A DNA stretch of 64,000 bases, taken from the NCBI RefSeq assembly GCF_040436345.1, contig NC_133216.1:164001-228000 (forward strand). The letters run 5' to 3'. Below the pieces are notes generated by a model. The model did not search any database. It saw nothing but the letters and a program-made list of their open reading frames with translations, and had not been told where the DNA came from. Shown piece after piece: positions 53,561-62,939 of the stretch. Numbering within the stretch: the stretch's first letter is position 1; the number at the start of each line of letters is the position of its first letter. Source of the stretch: Pagrus major (Eukaryota; Chordata; Actinopteri; Spariformes; Sparidae). The translations under genes were made by a program, and so were the position numbers.

Positions 53561-53949
53561 CTTTGCACACCTGCTCCTATTAATTCATGAAATTGTGTTT
53601 TAAAGTAATTCTATGAGTCTTTCATTAGTGTATGTTTTCACGTTTGTGAGCCCCCAACCTAAGACAGTTTTTCCATTATTATGTGATAGACCATAGTGTC
53701 TCTATTGGATCTTGAATCTTTAAATCAAGTCTGGAAGAAACAAAGGTGTGAATTAGGATCTCTGCATCATAGGACATAAAATACTTTATTTTAGCTATGC
53801 AACATTGGTGGAAAAGGGCATCTTGGTGATTTCCTTGAGCTACGATCAAAGGAGAGGGAAGGACCAAATGCAACAAGATTCTTGACAATTTGACAAATCA
53901 CGTTGTTTTAGAGAATTACTGTTACTTGATCAATCTAGTGTCTATTTGG
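53561..53949. other. Spacer, nothing recognised
   Basis: No gene or repeat identified. Confidence 0.3.
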
Positions 53950-54120
53950 AGTGGGGCCAGTGACTAACAGCTCAGTTTTACCTGAATTTAGGAGCAGGAA
54001 ATTATGTCACATCTAGTTTTTCCAAGCAGGCCTCTTAATTAGTAATTTGGGAATGATCACCTGCTTTTACAGGCACATATAGCTGAGTATCATCAGAGTA
54101 GAAAATACATTGACTCCATA
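53950..54120 (-). mobile_element. CR1/L2-type LINE RT fragment near OR-14
   Basis: On - it encodes the degenerate YSDDTQLYV-type box (about 54090-54060) and CLEKLDV. Inverted counterpart of 32491-32665; both lie at similar distance downstream of related ORs (OR-14, OR-7), so they were probably copied together with the gene. Confidence 0.6.
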
Positions 54121-54719
54121 TATGTCAAACTAATAACTTTATTTTTCTCAGTTGAAATCTGAGTACAGTGTATAATCCAGTCCATTACAATTCAGTCAGA
54201 GACTCAGTGACCACGTGTGGCAGTTAGATGTGATGGGAAATAAAGTGTTCATTGAGGGAGTGCCCACAGACTCAGACCAGCAGCAGCATTCAGAGAACGA
54301 ATCCCTCACATAACAAACACAGGAAAGAAAGAGCAGGAGGTCTTTACAAAGTCAAAAGTACGAAATGCTTAATCACATGACGAGGAGGTCAGAGTGGTCG
54401 AGTCACATCACACTTTTATGAGAGTTTTAATGTTTTAGGTTCACTGACTGAGAGTCTGCACTCTACTGCAAAAGATCTTCATCAGTGTGTACTACTATTA
54501 CTAAAGTAAACGTAAAACGGATTGTAAATTAAAAGTAAATGTTGTGCACATCATATTAACTATTAAAGGACATTGTTCAGGTGATCTTTTTCTTTTCTTT
54601 TTTTTAAATTTTGTGATAAATGTCGTACCGGGGAGTATATATCATAATAATATTGAACCGTGAACTTTTGGTATTGTTACATTCCTAATAGACACCATTA
54701 TTCTTGATATTACCCTAAC
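54121..54719. other. OR-14 3' flank
   Basis: Bases 54265-54410 match, inverted, the OR-7 3' flank at 32220-32375 (GCAGCAGCATTCAGAGAACG). The rest is AT-rich. Confidence 0.5.
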
Positions 54720-55646
54720 TTACATTTTACCAAAGACAAGACTTTTACATATTATGCGGATTTTGGTCAAAGTCAGTCCATAAACTACAGGGTTGAAGAG
54801 CGGTTGACATGTAAGCCAGTATAATGACAAAAACATGCGCAACATATAAGGTACATGTTTCATATTAAACCTGCCCTGCACAATTTCAAAGAAACAACCA
54901 AAAGAAAAGTTGAGCAGTGAGGCGAGGTGAGGTGTGCAGGTACTGAGAGCCTTCTGTCTCGTCTTTTTAGAGCCAGAAAAACAAACTCTAAGAATCTTTG
55001 TGTAAGTGTAAAGAATTGAAATTATAATACCAAGTATCATGGTGAACATGTAAAGCAATCCATAAATGTTATTTACTGTTGTGTCAGTGCATGCCAGTTT
55101 GACAATGGAGTAGTTGGCACAGAACACTTTGTTAATGATGTTCCCACACAGCTGTAAAGGAGCGCTCAAAGCTACCATCACACCAACCTCAAGAAAGGCA
55201 TATAACCATGCTAGAACAATGAGGGTGAAAGCCTTTTTAGATGTCATACGTGAGTTATATTGCAGAGGATAACAAATAGCAAGATATCTGTCATAAGACA
55301 TGATGGCTAAAGTCAAATACTCTATATTTCCATAACAGTACAAACAATAAACCTGCAAGAAACAAAATGAAGCAGAAACAGTGTGAATGTCAGAGAGAAT
55401 CTGAGTCAGAAGGAACGGAAACAACCCTGAACTACCATACAGTTCATTTACAAACAGGCTGCACAGGAACATGTACATAGGTTCATGTAAGCTTCTGTTC
55501 ATACAGATAACCACAATGAGCAGCAGGTTGGAACAAACTATTGAACAATATATAAACATAATGATAATGAAATATAAGTATCTTAAAAGCCCGATGTCAG
55601 TGTAGGCACTGAGTGTGAAATATGAAGCCTGTGTAGAGTTTATCAT
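54720..55646 (-). CDS. Olfactory receptor OR-14 (308 aa)
   Basis: Intact OR. The N-terminus and TM1 (AYTDIGLLRYLYFIIIMFIY) pair it with OR-7; the TM4 end (YAFLEVGVMVALSAPLQLCG) with OR-10 and OR-7; TM7 (MFLSLYWLTCQPLFNPVVYG) with OR-12 and OR-13. It is therefore another mosaic candidate. ECL2 has KVFCANYSIVKLAC. ICL3 is GSKKTRQKALSTCTPHL with Lys for Gln. Unlike OR-7, its TM2-TM3 block is of the cluster-wide type. DRYLAIC intact. Starts at GGATCATGATAAAC after an acceptor-like AACCAAAAG. Confidence 0.95.
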   Translation of the reverse strand: MINSTQASYFTLSAYTDIGLLRYLYFIIIMFIYCSIVCSNLLLIVVICMNRSLHEPMYMFLCSLFVNELYGSSGLFPFLLTQILSDIHTVSASFCFLQVYCLYCYGNIEYLTLAIMSYDRYLAICYPLQYNSRMTSKKAFTLIVLAWLYAFLEVGVMVALSAPLQLCGNIINKVFCANYSIVKLACTDTTVNNIYGLLYMFTMILGIIISILYTYTKILRVCFSGSKKTRQKALSTCTPHLASLLNFSFGCFFEIVQGRFNMKHVPYMLRMFLSLYWLTCQPLFNPVVYGLTLTKIRIICKSLVFGKM

Positions 55647-55862
55647 GATCCTCCTTTTGGTTTACAACAAAATACAGTTTTGCACAGCACAAAACATTTG
55701 CAATAATTATTGGACATTTTTTTTAAGTTAAAATAAATAATTTAAAGTTAAATCTGTAGCATAAACAGAAAAACAGTGTTCAGTCAATTCAATATAATAT
55801 AAAATCATAAATCTTGGATTATATGGTACAGAACAGCATTTATGACACTGTGTGACTCACAC

Positions 55863-55950
55863 AGAGGCCTTCCTTACTGAGCTGAACGTCTGCTTCTGCT
55901 TCTCTTAAACCAGTCAGTGGGGTGGACATCCACAACAGTCTGACATCATG
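55863..55950 (-). promoter_or_regulatory. OR promoter module upstream of OR-14
   Basis: On - : TGATGTCAGACTGTTGTGGA, GGTTTAAGAGAAGCAGAAGC, GTTCAGCTCAGTAAGGAAGG. GGTTTAAGAGAAGCAGA is shared with OR-7, agreeing with the pairing of the two genes. Donor-like CTGT|GTGAGT follows. Confidence 0.55.
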
Positions 55951-56190
55951 ACAGAGCGCAATCAGTGTCCATGATACAATGATGAAACTTTAACTATTGT
56001 TGCACTTTGGAAAAGATGAATCAGTCTATACAAATGTAAACGAATAGGGACTGACTCTTTGTCTTTTCTGCTTACAGAATGATTCTTGTTTACCATTTCT
56101 TTATCGAGGCTGTGCAGGTTAAATTAGAGCTGCTCTGTCAAAATTTAATAATTCTCATTAATGTATCAGTTACAGGTTCAGGTCCGAATA
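55951..56190. other. Spacer upstream of OR-14
   Basis: Nothing recognised. Confidence 0.3.
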
Positions 56191-56640
56191 AGATATCGTC
56201 TGGATCTGGCCTATACTACGAAGCGTGTTCAACATACTCAGGATATGTTTCTGTTATCTGGTTTCACTAAGCCAAACAATCGCAATCACACTTAGCTGGT
56301 TATCAACTTGATAAGTTGACCCCAGTTTTCAACATCTAGCCATGAGCGCGTTCACATAAAAGGGGAGGTGTGTATAGTATCTGACCAATCACAAACATGG
56401 ACAAGTCTGCTGGCAGCAGAGCAGAATATTTTATAAAGAAGAGCAAACTATTAGAAAAACAGAAGAATGAATTAAACACATAATCCAGACTAAAACCACA
56501 CAGTTGCAGCTGCCAAATTCAGGAAGGACAACTGGCAAACAGTGTCGCCGCTAAGAAGTCGTAGAACTGAAAACCCCATGGTTATCCTGAAGTTACCATG
56601 CTAAGCACAAATCCTTCTACATAAAGGCCCGGGACGGCTC
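56190..56640 (+). mobile_element. Possible PIF/Harbinger-like or other DNA transposon remnant
   Basis: CCTATACTACGAAGCGTGTT followed by GATATGTTTCTGTTATCTGG is phrasing I recall from a widespread fish DNA repeat. The + strand then shows weak Myb/SANT-like coding (FRKDNWQT about 56515-56540). Family uncertain and no ends defined. Confidence 0.3.
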
Positions 56641-57571
56641 TCCACCCTGCTTCAAGAAGAATATGGGCCTAGTCCATTTTTGACGGAAGTAGACAGAAGT
56701 GCCAAGCTTGCATGAGGCAGATCAAGCTAGGCAGGAAGTAAGACACTGGAATGCCATAAATCATCCAGTCAATTTTCAAAATAAAACACCCTGTGCAGAC
56801 TTGAGGTTTTACAGCACAACAAAGTCGGAAATGACGATAGACAATTAAATATATACAATACAACAATATACACTTAAAACAGACAAAAACCGAAACATTT
56901 TAACTACTGGCATGAAGCTGCATGCAGGACTGGAGGAAAAAATGCTTTGCACATGCAACGTCATGGAGACATGCCCAGCAGAATCACCATTCTTGCTCTG
57001 TTTTATAAGTTATTTACTGAGACTGTCCTTTCTTATGCATTGTTTGCAGATATCAAAACACAACAATTCACAAAAACAAGCTAAGGAAAATTGTTAAGAC
57101 CTGTGGAACAATTATTACCTTCCTAGGCAGTTGGATTCATGCAATCATGTTATCTTGCAAATCCATCTTGCCAGGCCTAAAGCTATGCGCTTGTGGCTGA
57201 ACAGGCATTGGTCATTCAAATCAGCATCCTTTGAGTAACTACTGGCAGCTACAGGCATGATTTAGGTGCAACAAGCGAGAGAAGGGAGAGAGGTTAGCAT
57301 AGCTGCTGTAGCATCAGTTCATTGAAAGAAGAAAAAAACAAACAGCAGCAAAGTTAATTTATCAACTGGCTCAGCAGGTGGCGCTCTCTTACTGATGACA
57401 TGATCAACAGAGTGGAAGATAGCAAGATAATTCAATAATGATGAAAACCATTCCTTTGTCTTTATTCATATTCCTCCTTAACTGTCTTAAATTGCAAACA
57501 GCAGCTGTTCAACTAAGTTTTCTTTTTGTCTGATATTGGTTAAACACAAGAATCAATCAATGAGACCTTTT
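56641..57571. other. Spacer upstream of OR-15
   Basis: No gene recognised. Short frames at 56669-56866 (-) and 56912-57097 (+) lack features. Confidence 0.3.
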
Positions 57572-57645
57572 ATGACGTCACACTGTTGCTATGGGTGTCT
57601 TGAAAAGAAGTCAGCAAACTTTCCGCTGCGTTAGGAGATACTAAC
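57572..57645 (+). promoter_or_regulatory. OR promoter module upstream of OR-15
   Basis: ATGACGTCACACTGTTGCTA (a perfect CRE-like TGACGTCA), TGGGTGTC, TTGAAAAGAAGTCAGC, CTGCGTTAGGAGATACTAA. The 3' block is diverged. Donor-like ACAA|GTGAAA at 57669/57670 and acceptor CCAAAG at 57948 predict a 279-bp leader intron. Confidence 0.5.
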
Positions 57646-57956
57646 AGTGCGACTACAGCAGGACAACAAGTGAAAACTCAAGCACAGACAATATCATGGA
57701 TGTTTTATTAGTAAGTTAAACTTTTTTTTGAGATTTTAATTGACTTTTAAAAGGAAATGGTACATTTAGGGGTGTTTGTTGAAACTCTTCCCATGACAAT
57801 TAATCTATTCAGTGTTACTTCAATGACATATGTTCATGTGTACTTGATGTTCAAGTCCGAGTTTAAGTTGATGAAATTTCTAAAAATCTGTCACCAAAGG
57901 TAACATAATTAACTTTGATGAGCTTGTTAGAATTCTGATGAGCCAAAGTGAGGATC

Positions 57957-58886
57957 ATGATAAACTCTACACAGGTCTCATATTTCACACTTGCTGCCTA
58001 TTTTGACACCGGGCTGTTTAAATACTTATATTTCATGATTATTTTGTCTTTATATATTTTAATTGTCAGTGCCAACCTGCTGCTCATTGTGGTTATCTGT
58101 GTGAACAGAAGCTTACATGAACCTATGTACATGTTCCTGTGCAGCCTGTTTGTAAATGAACTGTATGGTAGTTCAGGGTTGTTTCCGTTCCTTCTGACTC
58201 AGATTCTCTCTGACATTCACACTGTTTCTGCTTCTCTTTGTTTCCTGCAGATATTTTGTGTACACTCTTATGGAGGTGTTGAATATTTAAACTTAGCCGT
58301 CATGTCTTATGACAGATATCTTGCTATCTGTTATCCTCTACAATATAACACACGTATGACATCTGGAAAAATTGCCATGCTTATTGCTGTAACATGGCTG
58401 CCTGCTGTTTTTGCTGTTTCTGTGACAACATCTTTGAGTGCCTCCTTACAGCTATGTGGGAACATCATCAACAAAGTTTACTGTGCTACCCACTCTGTTG
58501 TTAAGTTGGCCTGCTCTGACACCAGTTTAATCAACATATATGGACTCATTGCCACTTTTGGCACAATCCTTGGTGCTTTGCTTTTAATTCTCTACACGTA
58601 CATGAGGATCCTTAAAGTTTGTTTCTCCGGCTCTAAACAGACGAGACAGAAAGCCGTCAGTACCTGCACGCCTCACCTCGCTTCTCTGCTCAACTTCTCT
58701 TTTGGGGCTAGCTTTGAAATATTACAGAGCAGGTTTGATATGAACACTCTACCCAATATGCTGCGAATTTTTTTATCATTATATTTTCTTACATGCCAGC
58801 CACTTTTTAACCCTGTAATGTATGGCCTGAAAATGTCCAAAATCCGTCTCACATGTAAAAGTCTGTTATCAAAAGCAGACTATTAA
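57957..58886 (+). CDS. Olfactory receptor OR-15 (309 aa)
   Basis: Intact OR. I start it at the ATG of AGGATCATGATAAAC (57957), as upstream in-frame codons include no ATG. N-terminus MINSTQVSYFTLAAYFDTGL. TM4 (IAMLIAVTWLPAVFAVSVTT), ECL2 (LQLCGNIINKVYCATHSVVKLAC) and TM5 (ATFGTILGALLLILYTYMRI) define a type shared only with OR-16. TM7 (YFLTCQPLFNPVMYGLKMSKI) is like OR-2. Tail LLSKADY. All OR motifs are intact. Its 3' flank of at least 1 kb is duplicated after OR-16. Confidence 0.95.
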   Translation: MINSTQVSYFTLAAYFDTGLFKYLYFMIILSLYILIVSANLLLIVVICVNRSLHEPMYMFLCSLFVNELYGSSGLFPFLLTQILSDIHTVSASLCFLQIFCVHSYGGVEYLNLAVMSYDRYLAICYPLQYNTRMTSGKIAMLIAVTWLPAVFAVSVTTSLSASLQLCGNIINKVYCATHSVVKLACSDTSLINIYGLIATFGTILGALLLILYTYMRILKVCFSGSKQTRQKAVSTCTPHLASLLNFSFGASFEILQSRFDMNTLPNMLRIFLSLYFLTCQPLFNPVMYGLKMSKIRLTCKSLLSKADY

Positions 58887-59980
58887 TATGTCATCCAAGA
58901 GGTTTTCTTGTTTGCGTTACTTCAGTTAAACCTTTGTCTAATGTAGATCACTGTACTGTTTTAAATTTAACAATAACATTAGCTTTTCCAGCCATTTTTA
59001 CCTCTGTGAACCGAGAACATGATGTCAACAATACTCCTGTTAAAGCTGTACAAACAGTTTAAGAAGAAGTCGTGTGAGCTGATTGTATTTACTAGCAGAC
59101 AGGAAATCAAACGTACAATGACACCTATATAAGCATATTTCTATTGAATACAGACACGTATCTCTTTGTTGGTATCTTAAACTGTTAACAAGTCAGACTA
59201 CGAGGCATTCAGATTTGCACAACTACAATTCTTCTTTTCTGCACACATTTGCATAAAAATTGCACAAATCACTATTATGCTACTATTGTGTATACATAAA
59301 TCACGTATAGTGTACAAAACTTTTAAATTTCATTTAACTTTTGGCTTTTTTAACTTGCATTGAGTTCATTTTTAACACTTGCTGATATCTTTCCTACCTC
59401 TCCAGTCCGTTTACTGAGCTGCTTTAAGATATCAATTTATCAAGATCTGAAATGAAGATCTTTCCTTATACGTATATAACGACCAAACAGAAAACAACTA
59501 ATTTGACAAGTCAGTGCCAGTATGACAATCTTAAAGTTAATTAGAATGACAGACTTGTTTCAATGATTTTAATCACAATAAAATAATCTCAGAGTAATGA
59601 AGTTTTGCATGTAGATTGGGGTTTAAATCCTCATCTCATCCAATTTGTTAATTAACCCCAAAACCACCCAAAGATCCAAGCTAGACTGCACTTTGTAAAC
59701 TTGATTTCCATATTGATGTGACGTATGACATAATTTGGGATCCTAATGGACAAAATGTAGTGGACGGAAATAAAGTCAGGGAGCTGAAGTGAAGGACTCT
59801 GCTTTGGAGATGTTCTTTGGCTTTAACTTTTCTCGTGGGCCAACAGGACATGGTGTTCATGCTCAATTGGCAGGATGAGGGTTTTGGCAGGTCCATCATA
59901 GTGGATGCTTCAGGGATTATCTGTCAATTTCTATATGTGGACATTTGTTTGACACCATGGACAAACCAGAGAGAACCTTC
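58887..59980. repeat. Duplicated 3' flank, copy 1 (OR-15)
   Basis: Near-identical to 62940-64000 from the OR-15 stop codon on; the main difference is a 26-bp insertion in copy 2 (about 63205-63230, ATTATGTATATTACACATAA). The 72-aa - frame present in both (59681-59899, 63760-63978) has no recognisable domain and is kept only because the duplication is young. Confidence 0.9.
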
Positions 59981-60822
59981 AATTCAATGTCCCTCCAAAT
60001 ACCACATGTCCCCCCAGCTCCCATCCATACTCTCCCCACTAGTCAAGCTCTATTGCAATTTCACATTTATAGCTTGGCATGCCTGTCCTCTTTTCCACCA
60101 CTGAACCTCCATCTGCAGCCCTTGTCATTGTGTTTCTTCTGCTTTTCCTGGTGGTTAAACCCAGGCAAACTCTTAATATTCTCAACACCAATTGTATTCC
60201 TCTGTTTCTTTTTCTAAGGTTCTTCTCAGTTTTACCTTATTCTAAATCAACAGTCTAAATAAAGTATGTGCCTCGTGTTCTGACACAAATCTGCGATTCT
60301 GGGCTGTAGAAATCTAAAAGACTAATTATTTACAGCTGGATCACACCAGCAGTGGCCACAGGAATCTTGGGAGGTCTCATGTTGGTGGCTGTAAAGCTTT
60401 GAACTTACGGGGTAGGCCATTCATTTTTGAATTTTGTGAACATCTCCTTTACAGACACTGTGATTGAATTTGGTTCTGTACCAACCTTCTTCAGGCTCTT
60501 CACAACCTTATTTCCAGACAGTGTGTATGATCTGTCCACCTATCTTAGAATAAACCAAACTATACAACACTGTTGTTCTTGGGAGCTAGACTTCTAGATT
60601 TGGATGGTTTTACATTATGGCAGGTCTGACACATATCAGAGCTGTACAGCTGCCAAAGTATGAACTCTATTGGTACCTGTGGTGAGACCCACATTCATCC
60701 ATCAGTGCTCTGATTGGAGCCTACTGGATGCTATTTGTGACTACAGCATCGCATTTTGATTGTTCCACGAATTCGATCAAGAGTTGTCAATGTTCTTGTG
60801 TGAGTGGATTATAAATATACAC
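59981..60822. other. Spacer between OR-15 and OR-16
   Basis: Nothing recognised. C/T-rich part 59940-60230 has short open frames without features. Confidence 0.3.
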
Positions 60823-61325
60823 ACACCGATCAGGCATAACTAATATCGTGAAGGTTCCCCTTGTGCAGACATGGACTTCAGACCTCTGAGGGTGTCCTGT
60901 GGTGTCTGGCACCAGGGTGTTTTATAGTGGGTCCTCTGGGTCGTGTATGTTGGGGGGTGTGGCGTCCGTGGATCAGACCTGCTCCAGCCCGTCTTACAGA
61001 TGCTCGATCAGATGGGATCCGGGGAATTTGGAGGCCCGGTCAACACCTCGGGCCCTTGATTGTGTTCCTCGAGCTGTTTCCTGAGCAGTGTTTGAGGTGT
61101 GTCAGGGCACATTGTCCTGCTGGGGGGCCACTGCCATCGGGTAGTGTTGTCGTGATGAGGGGGTGTACTTGGTCCACAACAGTGTTTGGATGGTGGTGGT
61201 GTCAAGTGGCATTCACATGAATGCCAGCACCCAAGGTTTCCCAGCAGAACATCGCATTGTGATGAGATGATCAATGTTATTCACATCACCTGTCAGTGGT
61301 TTTAATGTTGTGGCTGATCGGTGTA
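60823..61325 (-). mobile_element. Tc1-like non-autonomous element with both ends
   Basis: Left end CACCGATCAGGCATAAC, right end GTTGTGGCTGATCGGTGTA, so the short terminal repeats (CACCGATCAG) are inverted and followed by TA as Tc1 elements require. Inside, on -, are transposase relics: VLLGNLG (FCWETLG-like, about 61250), then WPPSRTM and LTGPPNSPDPI (about 61040-61010; normally LTWPPNSPDLNPIEH). The N-terminal DNA-binding half is deleted. About 500 bp, not autonomous. Its right 215 bp match 13142-13355 inverted. Confidence 0.75.
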
Positions 61326-61333
61326 TATTTATT

Positions 61334-61497
<164 letters not shown>

Positions 61498-61606
61498 TAG
61501 ACGCCGACACTTCCTTCAGGGTTAGGGTGAGATTTTTGACTTTCTGTTGACAATAACTAAACAGTATGAACCAGTGGGACCTTTCTCCTGTTTGGCATTA
61601 CATAAT

Positions 61607-61693
61607 GAGGTCTCACTGGCGCTGTAGTTGTCCTCTATCTTTAACTTTTAAAGAAGTCAGAGCAGAGTGTCAGCTCAGTTGTGAGGGACTCAC
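61607..61693 (+). promoter_or_regulatory. OR promoter module upstream of OR-16
   Basis: TGAGGTCTCACTGGCGCTGT, CTTTTAAAGAAGTCAGAGC, CAGCTCAGTTGTGAGGGACT: the OR-2/OR-4 version. The octamer has one change (GGTCTC for GGTCAC). Donor ACAG|GTGAAC at 61717/61718 and acceptor at 62002 predict a 285-bp leader intron. Confidence 0.6.
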
Positions 61694-62009
61694 ACTATGA
61701 GTAGAGCAGGACAACAGGTGAACACTCAAATTCACACAATGTTACAGACTAATTTTAACCCAAATATTATTGTGATTTTAAAAGGAAAATGCTCCATTTA
61801 GGGATATTTTTTACATTGTTTCTGTGATAATCAATGTGTTTAGCATTACTACATATACTTATGTTCATGTGTGCTTTATGTTTAAGTTCAACTTTGTGTC
61901 CAACAAATCCAAGTTGATGATTGTTAATTTTTTTCAAATCATTAATAAAAGTTAATACAATTATTGCTTCGTATGTCCAATATAACGTTTATGAACCTAC
62001 AGGAGGATC

Positions 62010-62939
62010 ATGATAAACTCTACACAGGTTTCATATTTCATTCTTGCTGCCTACTTTGACAATGGAACTTTGAAATACTTATATTTTATGATTGTCATGT
62101 GTTTATATATTTTTATTGTCAGTGCCAACCTGCTGCTCATTGTGGTTATCTGTATGAACAGGAGCTTACATGAACCTATGTACATATTCCTGTGCAGCCT
62201 GTTTGTAAATGAACTGTATGGTAGTTCAGGGTTGTTTCCGTTCCTTCTGACTCAGATTCTCTCTGACATTCACACTGTTTCTGCTTCAGTTTGTTTCTTG
62301 CAGATATTTTGTGCACACTCTTATGGAGGTGTAGAATATTTAAACTTAGCCGTCATGTCTTATGACAGATATCTTGCTATCTGTTGTCCTCTGCAATATA
62401 ACACACGTATGACATTTAACAAGATTGCCATTCTTATTGCTTTAACATGGTTATATCCTTGTTTTGCAATGGTTGTTTTGTTGTCTTTGAGTACCCCTTT
62501 ACAGTTATGTGGGAACATCATCAACAAAGTTTACTGTGCTACCCACTCTGTTGTTAAGTTGGCCTGCTCTGACACCAGTTTAATCAACATATATGGACTC
62601 ATTGCCACTTTTGGCACAATCCTTGGTGCTTTGCTTTTAATTCTCTACACGTACATGAGGATCCTTAAAGTTTGTTTCTCCGGCTCTAAACAGACGAGAC
62701 AGAAAGCCGTCAGTACCTGCACACCTCACCTCGCTTCTCTGCTCAACTTCTCTTTTGGGGCTTGTTTTGAAATATTACAGAGTAGGTTTAATATGAACAG
62801 TGTTCCCAATATGTTGAGAATATTTTTATCTTTATACTTTCTTACATGTCCTCCACTCTTCAACCCTGTAATGTATGGGCTCAAACTGTCTAAAATCCGT
62901 CTCACATGTAAACGTCTGTTATCAAAAGCAGACTATTAA
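62010..62939 (+). CDS. Olfactory receptor OR-16 (309 aa), three-way mosaic
   Basis: Intact OR built from recognisable pieces. Residues 1-50 (MINSTQVSYFILAAYFDNGT to IVVICMN), with about 0.5 kb of upstream DNA, are those of OR-2/OR-4. ECL2 to TM5 (NIINKVYCATHSVV to LLILYTYMRILKVC, about 62505-62690) equals OR-15. GACFEILQSRFNMNSVPNML through CPPLFNPVMYGLKLSKI (about 62757-62898) equals OR-1/3/5. The tail LLSKADY and all 3' flank are OR-15 again. TM4 (WLYPCFAMVVLLSLST) is its own. All OR motifs are intact, so it probably encodes a working receptor with a new combination of segments. PMYIFL replaces PMYMFL. Confidence 0.95.
   Translation: MINSTQVSYFILAAYFDNGTLKYLYFMIVMCLYIFIVSANLLLIVVICMNRSLHEPMYIFLCSLFVNELYGSSGLFPFLLTQILSDIHTVSASVCFLQIFCAHSYGGVEYLNLAVMSYDRYLAICCPLQYNTRMTFNKIAILIALTWLYPCFAMVVLLSLSTPLQLCGNIINKVYCATHSVVKLACSDTSLINIYGLIATFGTILGALLLILYTYMRILKVCFSGSKQTRQKAVSTCTPHLASLLNFSFGACFEILQSRFNMNSVPNMLRIFLSLYFLTCPPLFNPVMYGLKLSKIRLTCKRLLSKADY

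Noticed and set aside
59681-59899. 72-aa - strand frame conserved in both 3' flanks
   Set aside because: Conservation is explained by the recent duplication; no domain or codon signal.
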